NCBI GenBank assembly: GCA_027559495.1
Contig: JAMXSV010000017.1
Coordinates: forward strand, 1 to 64,000
Length of the DNA stretch: 64,000 nucleotides
Direction of reading: 5' to 3'
From: Aurifilum marmelostoma
Taxonomy: Eukaryota; Ascomycota; Sordariomycetes; Diaporthales; Cryphonectriaceae
Part shown: positions 49,201 through 61,377 of the stretch, one piece after another
How positions within the stretch are numbered: the first letter of the stretch is position 1
Layout of the letters: every line of letters starts with the position of its first letter
Notes under the pieces: model-generated
Seen by the model: only the letters and a program-made list of their open reading frames with translations
Database searches by the model: none
Told to the model about the DNA's origin: nothing
Made by a program: the position numbers and the translations under genes

Positions 49201-52200
49201 AAAGTTCGAGATCTCTAATGATAGTGATCAGAGGAGCCAATTCCGGACGAAAGTCGTTGAAGCTGCGCTAGTCTGCTGCCAGACATTCGATGTGGACAAT
49301 GAACACCTCGGGGGTGTCATTTCGAATGATACCAACGCTTCCATCCTTATCCAGTGCAGCATCCTCATTCATGACCATCACTCGGCGATGCCAGCCTCAA
49401 CAAATGATGCTTTGACGCACATTCTTCATAGGCGGTGGCAAGAGACCTCTTATCGGTTGTATCCATTACTCGCCACAAATATCCTCCAGGGCGATGTTTC
49501 AACAGGCCTTGATGTGGCGGCGAAGGAATATTGGCCTGACTATGAACGAAGCGAGCAGTGGCAGATTGCTGGAGGCACGGAGTACTGGGTCGTCACCAAG
49601 ACCGTTGCGCGAAAAGGACGACAGCGGGAAGTCCACTACAATCTGTTGACAGGACGATTTATGGTCGACGGAGAGCCTTTGTCTCGACTTCCATCTGATT
49701 ATGAGAGGCACGCTTCTTTCATCGAACTGTTCGGCGATGAGGTCTTCGAAGTCGTGCCGAGTGGAATGCCAGCCATGCGTTTTTCGTCCAAGCGAATATA
49801 CATGGGCCAGTTTCTTCACTTTGGAAAGTACGACAATGAGCTTCTCATCTGTGGTTCTAGAAACCTCGAGACCTGGGAGCTGGTACCGAGGAGCTTGTTT
49901 CAGCAACGGCTGCCACAGTTCTTCGTGGATGATTTCTTTCACTGGTACAATGCGAGTACTGGTGTAATAGAGTTTCGTGGCAAGGACAGTCCCTGGTGCA
50001 GCGATAATTGTTGGCAGCTAAAGTTCAGTTCGGGTCAGTGGTCACTGGAGAGGCATGGAAGCGCCCTTGTCAACCCGCATAGCGCCACTGGAACGGCGCT
50101 CGCATCGGTTTTCTCGTCGCTTCAGACGCGACTGCACATCAACCTGACACTCGCTGCTGACAGAGAGACCATGGAAATTGAGCTTCCCCGGTTACGAATG
50201 GACTTTTGCCTCAAGAGGGGAACTGCATCTGTGCTGTCCCGGAAACAGAGAGGTTTCGAAGTCGACACCAGCCAGTCTTTTGGCACTTTGATTGGTCTCA
50301 AGTCGAAGCTCGTACTGAAACATGTCCACAACCTTGATCGTAAGGTCTTAATACCAGATGGACATGTTGTCTTCAAACGAGACGGAGACCACGTATCAGT
50401 TTCGATTGATGCCAGTGCCACGTCGCCACACGTTTTTGCTATCAATGAATCGCTGCAGAAGCTGGCCGACAACGGGAGCCTTCGGAGCAAACTATTTCTC
50501 TGCTACCTACACGGATTGACCTCGTCATGCCTCCCAGATCCGCTGACCGCTCGGACTGGTACGGAACAATCTCTCTCGATTTTGAAGAGCGCGGCAGTGA
50601 GCTCTTTCCGGGTCTTGTCCTTAGAAGACCTGGAAATCCTGCAGAAAATCGAAAATCTCACCCCACGACGCAAGTTCTATCCTGCACATCTGAGGGTGAT
50701 GCAAACGGTGAAATGGGATGACAGGATCCCAAGCCTGTCCCAGCACTCGAAATTCCGCGTCGTGGTACAATATCTTCTCGAACAAGGCAGGATGACCAAA
50801 CTCTACTTTCCGGATGAGTATGTTGAACTCCCACTGCTAGACGGCGTACATCCGGACTTGCTCAAGAGAGACCTGGTGCGCTCGTCGCCGTTCCGTATCT
50901 CATGCTTTGGGGCGGAAGACTCAGGTGCAAATTCGGATGCAACCTATTCATCCAGAGACATACAACAATCTTCGCAGAGAGCAAAACAGGCTCAATTTGT
51001 GTCTGAAATGTTCTTCCAACAAGACTATCGCAAGTTGTGCCAAGGACTTTCACAAAAAGATCTGGTAGGACGCATATGGACAGAATTCCTAGCCGTCAGT
51101 TCCGTGAAAGGGGCAGCCAATACCGGAATTTCTGCAGATGACTTCACATACGCTTCCAAATGGTCAATAAACCATTCTGAACATTGGGCTGAAATCTGGT
51201 GTTGGATGCACAAGCACGCGCACGATGGGACGTTCCAAGCTCCGCGACCACAGTTTCGACTGATGATGTGGTTCGCGACCATGGCATACTCCGCAGAGGC
51301 TGAACTACATCTGATTCACACAGCAGCTGCAATGTTCCTCCATCCTGACATTCGGGCCATTAATGTTAAGACACTGCTCCCAGACGCAGTATCTTACTCG
51401 CTTGGACCGGGCTACGTGGTTGAGCGCGAGAGGTTGAGACAATTGATCCAGAACAACCTCCGTCCACTGAAAGACTGTCCCGAAAGGGAACTTCCACGAA
51501 TGTCACAGGAGAGCCACGGAAACCTTGAGAAACGGAAGCACAGATCATATCAACGGAATCGAGACCAATCAAGGAATCAACTTTTGGACCACGTGAACAG
51601 CAGTTTTCCATCTCCAGTACTGGACGCACATCCTAACAGCTCACAAATGGACAAGTACATCCGTCTTGACAAAGTAATGTCGGAAGTTCGGGCTCTATAC
51701 GGCACCTGGTATAACAACCATCTTTTCAGGAATTATCTCCTGAGAATCGAGAAAGTCGTCGATCAACAGCCGCCCTCAGCGCCTCCTCGCATTGAGGCAC
51801 TCCAAGTCAAGCTTCCTGATGACGCTCCTGCTTCAGTCCAGGGATATATTGGGGTTGCTGACATATTTGCTCATGCTCCCCCTGGCTCAGTGCCTGATCA
51901 GCCTCGACTTCCATGGAAATGCCTGCTGTCCCATGCTGACCTCACATCAAGTTCGCGTCTGTTGTCCGGCTCTCACCTTGACGTGTTGATCGACAGCAAG
52001 CAAGCCACGGCCAGATCTGTCCTGGAGAAAGAGTACGTAAGGGAGCTGAGACAGAGTCAGACGAAATGGAAGAACGAGTCTGGTGGTGGTCAGCAGCCTG
52101 AATTTCGGGTGGGTGATGATGATTTGCGATCCATACTCGAAGGTCATGTCTTCGAGTCGGGAAAACATGTGAAGTCTCTGTACGATCACATGAGCAATTC

Positions 52201-55200
52201 GATACGGGCCCATCTGGGAAGACGAGCACTCGCGGAATCTCTTCACCACTCCCCTCGGCTGTCTTCAGTTTTCTTCCTCCACCAGCTTTCTGACAAGGGG
52301 TGGGAGGATGGTAATGGTTGGAGCGATCTGCCAGCCGCATGGAAGCCCTGGATCATTGCCTATGGCATCGCGGTAGCGGAACTCCAGCGTGCTCAACGCT
52401 TACTGCAGTCTGTTGGAGATCGAAACAAACTGGTACAGGAGATGCAAAACGAAGGACACACGAACTGGGACCCAATGCATTACCCTGAGACTCTTCTCAT
52501 GGAGGTGGAGAGTGACATCTTGGTCAGAGATGTGCAAGAGGACATTGCAAAGCAAATGAGGTAAGTTACTGCGTCAAAACTTGACCTGAAAATGGTGGGA
52601 AGTGATTATCGGCACTCAACTTATACCTCACTCCACACTTGTTCAATTTCCGAAGTTTTGAATGAATGCTGATTGTTCACGCACTCCAGGAACCCCTCCA
52701 AAAAGCAAAACACGGTCATGCAACTCAACATGGGAGAGGGCAAATCTTCAGTCATCGTCCCGATCGTGACAGCAGCTTTGGCAAATGGCGACAGGCTAGT
52801 ACGCGTCATTGTCGCGAAACCTCAGTTTCGTCAGATGCTTCGCATGCTCGTTTCGAAACTCGGCGGGCTCTTGAATAGAAGGGTCTTCCACCTTCCCTTC
52901 TCTCGGTCCATCAGATTGACCGAAGAAGATGCCCTGAATATTCTCAATAAGTCTCGCCTTTGCATGAAACATGGCGGAGTCATGCTTGTCCAGCCAGAGC
53001 ACATTCTTTCGTTTAAGCTCATGGGACTCGAATCGTTCATCTCGAGCAGAGGAATCATAGGACGGAGATTAGTACAAACTCAGGAATTCTTCGACAACAA
53101 TACTCGAGACATTGTTGACGAAAGCGACGAAAATTTCAGCACCAAGTTCGAGCTGATCTACACGATGGGCACACAAAGCTTGATAGACTTTGCTCCCGAG
53201 CGATGGATAGTGATTCACATAGTCTTTGGGCTCATCAGGGACAACGTGGCAGCGGTGAAGAACCTGTTGCCACCATCCATTGAGGTCTCAGGACGAGCAG
53301 AAGATGTGTTTCCTCGCATCCGGATCATCAAGAAAGATGCAGCAGACATGCTGCTTGAGCGGGTAGCAAAGCAGCTCTGTGAAGAAGGCTTCCCCGGGTT
53401 CCCTATCGGGCGTCAAGAGTCCCACTCCCGAGAGTCCGTCCTGAGGTACATCACGCAATCCAATCTGAGCTCGATCGACAAAGATTGTGTTGAGAATGGC
53501 GCTTTCTGGACGGAGAAAACCAAGAGCTACATCCTGCTCCTCCGCGGTCTCTTCGCGAAGGGTATCCTTGCCTTCATCTTTGGTCGAAAGCGCTGGCGCG
53601 TCAATTATGGCCTTGACAACACTAGGCGTCCACCAACCAGACTTGCTGTACCTTATCGAGCCAAGGACAGCCCATCTCCACGTGCAGAGTTCAGTCACCC
53701 GGATGTGACGATTGGTCTGACCTCTCTATGTTATTACTACCAGGGCCTAGACGACGAGGATCTTTTCAAGACATTCAGCCACCTAATGGAATCAGACCTA
53801 GCCAATTCGGAATTTGACCTGTGGCTCAAAGATTCACACAATCTTGCGGATGGTTTTCGTCATTTAATGGGGATCAACCTGGAAGACAAAGTTCAGTGCA
53901 AAACTGAAGTCTTCCCAGCATGTAAGCTGACTCTAGGTCCCCAAAAACGCTCCATGACTTGCATATCATACTAACAGCACCATCAATTCAAGTTCGATAT
54001 GCCAAGTCCACAGTTGACTATTTCTTACAACATGTAGTGTTTTCGAAACACATGAAGGAATTCCCCAAGAAACTGTCTGCGTCCGGCTGGGATCTTGGAG
54101 CGGCCAAAACTCACCCAACTACAGGGTTCAGCGGCACCATCGACTCCAAGCTGACCCTGCCTCTCGAAGTTCATTACCTTGGGCTGGCAGACCAGGAGGG
54201 CACCAATGCGCAGGTTCTGAATTACCTGTTGCAACCCGAGAACAGAGTTCTGTTATTGTCCCGGCAGTTGAGGAGCTCCGTTGTTGATGCATACTCTAGT
54301 TCACAGCCAGCCTCGGACGCCGAGATACTTATCACGGCTGTCACCGGCCAAGATGATCCATGCCTCAGGGTGATCCTTGACGTCGGTGCACAGATCATCG
54401 AGATGACGAACATAGAAGTGGCGCGCAATTGGTTGGGCAAGGTGCATGAACAGGACCAATCTGTCCAAGCAGCGATCTACTTTGACAACAATGAAGAGAT
54501 GATGGTGCTCAATACGAGTGGCATCTCTGAACCCTTTTGGACGTCACCTTACGTTGATCAACTGGATGCATGCCTCGTTTTCCTGGACGAGGCTCACACA
54601 CGAGGAATCGATCTGAGACTGCCTGATAACTACAAGGCGGCCGTCACATTGGGTGCTAACCTTACCAAGGATCGACTGGTTCAAGGTGAGTTTCCCTTTC
54701 TCTGGTATATTTTGGTGACAAGGTCCAGGACTGACGGCGTGGCAGCCTGCATGAGAATGCGCAAGCTTGGCAAGGGACAGTCTGTCGTCTTTTGCGTCCC
54801 CCCCGAGATCCAGACCAAGATTCGCGAATCTAAACTAAAACATGCGGAGCATGCCCAAGACGACCTCAACAGTAGTACCATTGACGTCAAAGACGTTCTC
54901 AGCTGGGCCATGAGCGAGACTATCCGTGAAATCGAGAACAGCATCCCTCTCTGGGCTGTACAGGGCCGCCGATATGCGCGCCAGCAGTTCCACAGAGACG
55001 CCGCGCAGACCAGTGACGGTCTCAACATGACCACCGAGATTGCTCGAGAGTTTCTTGAAGACGAAGCCCAGACAATTGAGCGCCGTTACAAACCTGGATT
55101 CATACAGTCCTCGGATACGAGTACTCCTCACAACCACTTCTCGAGCATGCTGGAAAAGATCCAGGTCCGCTGTCAGGATTTCGGCACACGTCATGCGGAT

Positions 55201-56106
55201 CATGCCATGTTGGAAGAGGAGCAAGAGCGCGAGTTATCGCCTGAGATCGAGGAAGAGCGACAGATCGAGAGACCAGATCCGGCTGCAGCAGCAAGACACA
55301 CAATTCATCCTGATCTGAGAAAGTTCGTAACGCATGGAAAGTGGACAGAGTCGTCTTCTGCCTTTTTACCTGCGTTTAAAGCCCTCAGGGACACAAGTGC
55401 GGCGATCAATTTTGATCCGGGCCTCTTTCCACGGAACCTTATGGTGACGGCTGATTTCGCGAGGACAGTTCAGAAGAGCACAACCGGCCGCTTTCTGTCG
55501 GACGCATATCAAAGACCAGTGACCTGGGTTCTGACGAGCCAGCCCAAGGACTGGAGCCATGTGATCATCATCAGTCCGCACGAGGCTCAAGAGCTATTGC
55601 CCCAGATCCAGACCGGCAAGCATGCAACACTGCACCTCTACTGCCCACGTCCGAGTCTAGAGATCAAGGCTCTTGATGATCTAGGCTTCTACGCTGTGCC
55701 TTCGTCCTCGCTCACGCAGCTCACGCCATTCCCTCTCCACCTGAAGACCCAGTTGAACCTCTTCGCAGGTCAGCTGTACTTGGGCTCTCAGCTTGAGTAC
55801 CTAGAGCTTTGCAAGATGCTCAGGCTGTCACCATACAAAGGCGTGGACGGGACGATCATCGACGCTGACGGGTTCATTCGATATTCCACCTCGGCTGACA
55901 TCACTGCCATGATCAATGCGTCAAGTTTCACTTCAAGCCCTGTCACATTTTTGAAGTCATTCCTTACGAAGGCGCGGCGGGACTGCCAATCGATTGGCAA
56001 GACGCATCTGGGTAGGATACTAGATGGTGGTTTGCTTCAAGCGCGTGACTTTCATCTTCCGAATTCAAGGGAGGAGAGCTCCTCCGAGACAGAGGGGGAG
56101 GATTGA
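46266..56106 (+). CDS. Giant DUF6606/DUF3638/DUF3645 protein with helicase-like ATPase core
   Basis: Five exons (46,266-46,554; 46,614-52,560; 52,690-53,921; 53,993-54,685; 54,746-56,106) join to 9,522 nt, 3,173 residues. The introns are 59, 129, 71, 60 bp; all are GT-AG and restore family motifs. The N-terminus (FLVNHLFLPPKLPQ) matches DUF6606. A Cys cluster (FCEKCCCER) precedes VHEWPLP and VVFEL segments. DUF3638 carries a P-loop, NMGEGKSSVI (G2094-K2097), and a Walker B-like VDESDENFS (2222-2223). DUF3645 follows (KRWRVNYGLD, RAKDSPSPR, about 2364-2418). Then come LDEAHTRGIDLRLP (2688) and LVQACMRMRKLGKGQ, which resemble superfamily 2 helicase motifs V/VI. The C-terminus is acidic (ESSSETEGED). 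Such proteins are widespread in fungi, with no established role; database entries sometimes label them ubiquitinyl hydrolases, but I see no clear cysteine-protease triad. ATP binding is a sound inference; substrate and location are unknown. The ATG at 46,266 has CAACC before it. Confidence 0.9.
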
Positions 56107-56507
56107 ACAGAAAGACGGATGGATTGGAAATGGGGGGCTTTCGCAAAAGTAGTCTGTAGGATACAGTAATAGCTCCATATCATTACTTGTTTGTGTAAAT
56201 TGTTGCTTTGTCCTAATATCGTATGCAATCCTGACAACGAACACGTACAACCCTCTTTGGTCATTTGTCACACGTTCTTACAGGTTCGAGAACTTAAACT
56301 TACCCCAACTTATAAGGTCAACATGGCAATGCAGTTTCCATTGACTGCTAAAGTTCTATTGACCAATGTCTGAAACCTACTTATTTAGGACATGTGAACC
56401 CAAGCACGCATCAACCCTTCAGAAGCCTGCAAACATGACTGTGTCTACAGAAATTGACCACTCTCATCCTCAATACAATCCAAGCATCCCTTCATTTCCC
56501 TAGGATC
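56107..56507. other. Convergent 3' region
   Basis: The giant gene (+) and the secreted-protein gene (-) end toward each other here. The stretch should hold both 3' untranslated regions and polyadenylation signals. I see no gene and no strong inverted repeat. Confidence 0.5.
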
Positions 56508-57686
56508 TCACATGCAGAGGCCATACGGACCAGGCAGAGCATAGGTGCTGGGCAGCACATCGTAGTCATCGTTGGAGCAGTCGCCCCAGCCCACGATGAT
56601 GTTAGTGCCGTTACCAGGGAACTAAGTCTCACCGTCAGCCCGAAATCATTCAAGTACAAGGTTTCTGTTGTCCTGGCGCGACTTACAATCTGGCCCGAGT
56701 ATTGGTTGTTAATGCCTCGGGTCTGGCTGGTGAGGCAGCAACCATACCAGCCATATTGGTTGTAGCCCATGGAGATCATGCCGGCGAGGGCAGCGAGGAC
56801 GTTGGCCGGGGCGGTGACTTCGTAGGGCTGGTCGTTGCACCACTGTGATGTAAACAGTCAGCCTTATACACTATGGTAGCCGTGTTGGCTCGGAACTAGA
56901 GAGGGGAGCTTGGTGGTTACAATTCATATGATCAAGTACTTACGTAGACTGCGGTGTGGGTGTAGCTGGCGCGAGAGCACCCGAGGCGTCGACAAGTGGC
57001 AGTGCCGTCGTCTTCGGCACTAGGGATGGTCCAATACCCGCCACTGACACCACCGGGAGCGTTGACAGCGGCGATGGCGCCGAAGCCTTCGTTGACTGAT
57101 TATGGTAGAGGGGAGTAAGACAAACTATGTTCGTAATGGGAATATGGAATAGACATCTTACAGTCTCCAGTGGCAAAGTTACCACAGTTCCAGTGGGTCT
57201 CGGTGAATCCATCGTCAAGGCGCCTCGAGCTGTCGACAGGGAAGCTGCGGGCGGCAATGTCAGACTGGGTTTCGTCGATGGCAACCTTGGCCATGTAGGA
57301 GAAATTGGCGACAGTCATGTAGGTCTCGTTGAAGTCCTGAGGGGTCTTGGACATGAACGGGTTCGTGGCGACGAAGTTGTCCTTGAGGGACGGGTCGAGG
57401 GCGAAGATCTGGTCTTCGACGGAGTTGGCGTGGCCGTACAGAGTGACCTCTCCGTGGCCGGGAATAATGCCAGTCCAGGCAACATCAAGGGCAGATTTGA
57501 TAGTAGTGTTGGTTGCAGTGTTGATGGTAGTATTGATGGGGCTGGCCGTGACCAGGAGGGCAAGAGAGGACTATATTGAAGAGGTTGTCAGTCTTGGAGA
57601 GGTACTTGCGTTGGGGATTAGGTGTGGCTGAATAATGATTGGACCCTTACAAGGATAACTGTCGACGACATCTTGACGATCGACAT
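56508..57686 (-). CDS. Secreted eight-cysteine protein of unknown function
   Basis: Five exons (57,686-57,651; 57,570-57,162; 57,095-56,944; 56,842-56,687; 56,621-56,508) with GT-AG introns of 80, 66, 101 and 65 bp join to 867 nt, 288 residues. I chose the ATG at 57,686 because it gives a classic signal peptide (MSIVKMSSTVILSSLALLVT, cleavage probably after TASP or nearby); an ATG at 57,671 gives a shorter one. The mature part has no membrane segment. It has several N-glycosylation sequons (NTT repeated near the N-terminus) and eight cysteines in HWNCGN, TATCRRLGC, YWCND, YGCCLT, GDCSN and GLCM, enough for four disulfides. Other marked segments are GGVSGGYWTIPSAEDDG and IIVGWGDCSNDDYDVLP. I do not recognise a catalytic domain. 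A conserved extracellular or wall protein, or a plant- or microbe-directed effector, are all possible. It neighbours another secreted-protein gene on the same strand. Confidence 0.8.
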
Positions 57687-58328
57687 TGAACGAGGTTCAA
57701 AGACTTGCTTGCTATTGACTGAGGCCTTGCTTGGTTTGGTGTTGTGGAAAGAAGAAAGTCTGGCTTGAGGGCGGAAGGGAGCAGCATTATATATGTATAT
57801 GCCGTGGTAGCACGTCCTCTCTCGTCTTACATTCACACCTCGATGAATGACTGCGCCGGGGCAGTCCCAGAACGGTGGATCCATGACTATGTCGTCTTGA
57901 CTTTACCTGTATGGCACCACGGTGGCTGTAAGCATTATGAAAGCCAGTAAAGTACAGAGTATTAAAGCTCACTAGCTGTACATTAATCGAGTTAGATTAG
58001 ACTCCATCCTCGCCATACAAAACTTGGGTCTACAGGACTTCATCAAGTAATTATATCTTCGGGCTATCCTTGACTGCGGGCTAGGGTTGAGCCTCGTTAT
58101 TCTCATTCAATGTGAGCATCGCGGGTCTGTTATCCTTCGGTGGGATACGTGCATCGTTTGCGGGCCTTACGGAATACAAAATGGATCCGTAATCATTGAT
58201 ATATCGTAGTCGACACTTATGGCATTGAATCGGGTCCCACAATTGCTACTGGGTCGAAAGGCAATGTATTCTCATTCCAACTTATTTATTTACAGCAGTC
58301 TATGAACCACATCCATCTCTCCGTCCCT
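57687..58328. other. Intergenic region upstream of the secreted eight-cysteine gene
   Basis: A TATATATGTATAT box lies at about 57,788-57,800, roughly 100 bp upstream of the chosen ATG on the minus strand, and could be its TATA element. The remainder, toward the tannase stop codon, shows no gene. Confidence 0.45.
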
Positions 58329-59972
58329 TCAGACGCAATTCCAGTTGTCCGGATCTGTAGGGTCTCCACAACCTGAGTACTCGTTCCTGAACGGATGCCG
58401 ACAGTGCCTCCTCTGGAAAGCAACCTCTCCCGTGGCCTGTGACTCGTTCACATACGCCGTGCCGAGGATGGTATCAGGCGCAATGCCCTCCTCGACCCAG
58501 CGCACCATAGCCGTCAACACATTGCCCTCCGGATCCAAGGTGGCATTGCTCGTGATACCCTGGCCGATAAAAGTCGCGCCAGGCCCCCCAGAGCAGTGAC
58601 CCATACCACTGATCCTGAAGAAGCGATAAAAGTCGTCGAGCTCGGACGAGTTCAGCCCCATGGTCTCTGAGACGTGCTCGTAGTACCGGGGCGAGTTGTA
58701 GCTGGTGATGATGGGGTCCTGCTGGCCGTGGTACTGCAGGATCTTGGACCCGCGGCTCTGGACGGCAGAGAGGTCGCCGTTCCACGTCTGGATGTTGAAG
58801 GGGTTCTGGTTCGAGGCGGCGGTGACGTCTGCCGAGCTGAGGGTGGCCGGGTCCCAGGAAGGGTCGCTGTAGACGACGTAGCGGTACCAGTCTGAGGTGT
58901 AGATGAAGGCGCTGCCCGTATAGTAGATGTACTCTGCCAGGAGCTCCGAGCCGGGCTGCATGGCTGGGAAGACCAGGCTGCCGTCCTCGTCGTTGATGAG
59001 GGGAGAGAAGATGCTACGGACCGTATCGGCCTGAATATCTGTCAGGCAGCCGGTTGTGGAGTTCGAGGCACCAGAAGAGCAGAGGAGGGCGTCGCTGGGG
59101 CAGTAGTGGCAAACGCCGGCGTCTTCGATTATGCCGTCCACGTAGCCATCCAAGCCGTCGCACTGGTCCAGGACGTCGTCGTGGATTGCAGACCACATGT
59201 CGAGAGGCACAAAGGTCGACGCATTGGCGGTTCCCTCCTTGACGAAGAAAGAGCCGCTCCACGAGCTCAGATTGGCAAAGGCCAGGGCAGGGGCTCCCAC
59301 GACAAGACCATCAAAATCATCTGGGAAGTCCTGGGCCTCCTTGAAGCCCTGTCTCCCTCCCGTCGAGCATCCCAAGTAGTATGATGTGTTATGCTCTGCC
59401 CCATAGAACAAATGAGAGACTTCCTTGCCGAGCACGACGCCAGTGTGCAGGGCCCGCCAGGCAAAGTCCTCGACCACCTCGTCGTTGTCATAAAAGGGCT
59501 CGCCGCTCGTGCCATTGTGCCCGTTGTTGGTGGCCACGGTCGAGAAGCCCAGATCGACAGTGTAGGCCAGATCGTAGTACTGGATACAGCCCGACATGCC
59601 GCCGTTGCCCGTGCTCAGGAATCGACCAGTCCAGGCCTCGTTGGTGGGCAGCCAGACCTCCATGCTGATGTTGGACCGGTCCGAGGTGGGCACGAACATG
59701 GCGACCCGGCACATGTCCACGCCCACGACCTGCCACTGGTCGCCGCAATCAGGGTCATAGTCGGGCAGCGACAGATTTGTGCCGGCGGCGACGGGCTCGG
59801 TGAACCATACCGTGGCGTTGTCGAGGCTGCTCTGGAGTGTGTCGGCGAAAGCAATGCATTGGGTGTCAAAGTCAACAGTGCCGTTCCGCCTGAGCACGGA
59901 TGATGCGCCCACCAGGTTGGCCAGCAAGGCCAGAGATCCTAAGATGGAGTTCGGGAATCCGAGAGATCTCAT
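58329..59972 (-). CDS. Secreted tannase/feruloyl esterase family hydrolase
   Basis: A single-exon gene of 547 residues, within the usual 500-580 of the family. The N-terminus (MRSLGFPNSILGSLALLANL) is a signal peptide, so the enzyme is secreted. The serine hydrolase motif GCSTGGRQG places the nucleophile at Ser203; Asp419 (HGQQDP) and His459 (RISGMGHC) complete the triad. Cys202 and Cys460 lie next to Ser and His and should form the disulfide of the CS-D-HC motif of tannase and feruloyl esterase B enzymes (PF07519). DQCDGLDGYVDGIIED (269-284) fits the family calcium site. Many NxS/T sequons suggest glycosylation. The reaction is ester hydrolysis on phenolic esters: either gallate esters (tannase) or feruloyl esters of plant cell walls; motifs do not decide. 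The role is likely plant-material breakdown. No intron signals were needed. Confidence 0.93.
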   Translation of the reverse strand: MRSLGFPNSILGSLALLANLVGASSVLRRNGTVDFDTQCIAFADTLQSSLDNATVWFTEPVAAGTNLSLPDYDPDCGDQWQVVGVDMCRVAMFVPTSDRSNISMEVWLPTNEAWTGRFLSTGNGGMSGCIQYYDLAYTVDLGFSTVATNNGHNGTSGEPFYDNDEVVEDFAWRALHTGVVLGKEVSHLFYGAEHNTSYYLGCSTGGRQGFKEAQDFPDDFDGLVVGAPALAFANLSSWSGSFFVKEGTANASTFVPLDMWSAIHDDVLDQCDGLDGYVDGIIEDAGVCHYCPSDALLCSSGASNSTTGCLTDIQADTVRSIFSPLINDEDGSLVFPAMQPGSELLAEYIYYTGSAFIYTSDWYRYVVYSDPSWDPATLSSADVTAASNQNPFNIQTWNGDLSAVQSRGSKILQYHGQQDPIITSYNSPRYYEHVSETMGLNSSELDDFYRFFRISGMGHCSGGPGATFIGQGITSNATLDPEGNVLTAMVRWVEEGIAPDTILGTAYVNESQATGEVAFQRRHCRHPFRNEYSGCGDPTDPDNWNCV

Positions 59973-61377
59973 GTTGGTGCAGGCTCGACAAGGAGGGCGT
60001 GAAGCTTGTGGAAGACAGAAAGCCTAGGGGTCAGTCTGTCGAGTTATATACGGGATACAAATACATTACATGCCCGACATGGCTTCCAAGATCTCCACCC
60101 TTGTCTTCATTGCGACGGGTCTCCCACTCTTTGCCGGATCCCCCTTGGGACAAGGTGCACCCCCAGATGCGCCAGGACGAGGAGGAGCAGCGTGGAGCAT
60201 TACTTAGCCTCGGCAAGGGCCCAAGGGCTGTTGTCAGGAGCAATCGACAGCCGGTTACATCACTAGGAAGAAGTGTACCATGGAAAGAATTTCAGGCTGT
60301 TCTAAATGACTATAAATACTTACAATGTAAAGAATCATGGTTTGATATATCCTCTTGGCTCTGATACTCGTCGACACACAGATCCAGGGGTGGAGTAATA
60401 TGGTGCAAGAGGTCTTGATGCAGCGCCTCTTCACCGTCCCACACCGCTTCGAAATCCAGCGAGAAATCGTCCCAAACTAGAGAGAAATTTGCCTCAAATG
60501 TGACAGCTCACCGATATGCCCTGGACTGATGTGGGCCGCCCGTTGAGTTCCACGCAATTCCTGCCGCAGATTAAGGAAAAGTAGAGAATTTAATGAAACG
60601 GACAAACTCTCAAAAGCTTCCTGTTCTCCACTGGCTTGCCCATCCAAGGTGCCAAGCCGATGCAATGTCCAGGACCGCGAGACGATCTGCATTGAATGGT
60701 ACTCTGCGGAAGGAGAGGACTGCGGGGAACCTTGGGAAGACTCGGGGACCCAAGCAGCATCGTTGAGTCTAGTCCAGGGGAAACTAACACATGCCCACGT
60801 GGCCTACAGCAAACCATATGTATACCATGCAAAAGGTTGATCCGGCATCACCGTGCCAGCTAAGAGATCACGAGCAATGACAATGTTGCCAAGTACAGTT
60901 TGGGCAGGTCGGATATTCCGGCATATAGAGTTTCGTAGCAAGTGTGGCGGCCAGTGGAACATCCCAATATTATCAGTCCTGTTATTGATGTCCAGGTGGA
61001 AAGCCAACAGTCACAATTGTTGGAAGAGAACCGATTGTATTTGATAAGAACTTGTCTCGGCCACTTCACACATAATTCTCAGTAATAGCAAAAAGGGCAT
61101 CAAAGACCTTATCGCCCTAATCCTAGAAAAAAAGATCACGACATCTTCACGGTGCCATCACGGCTCTATCCATGGTCCCGCTACCGTGTTGGCGATCCGA
61201 ACTCCTCTCCGGATGCAACCATGACCATGGATCAAATAAACACACAAACGCTTCCTCGGGGGTACCCTCAGCTCAAGAACGGCACACGATTCGCCATGGC
61301 GTATCAGAACCAGCCCGGCCATCTTCATATGGGCTTTACGCCCGTCCTGATGCCATGATCAGAGGCTCAAGTCATTA
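59973..61377. other. Intergenic region, no gene supported
   Basis: The left part is the promoter side of the tannase gene, with a TATATAC box near 60,045 about 75 bp upstream of its ATG. The right part is downstream of the GST-fold gene. Short frames on both strands lack domains, signal peptides or coherent splice sites. Confidence 0.45.
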
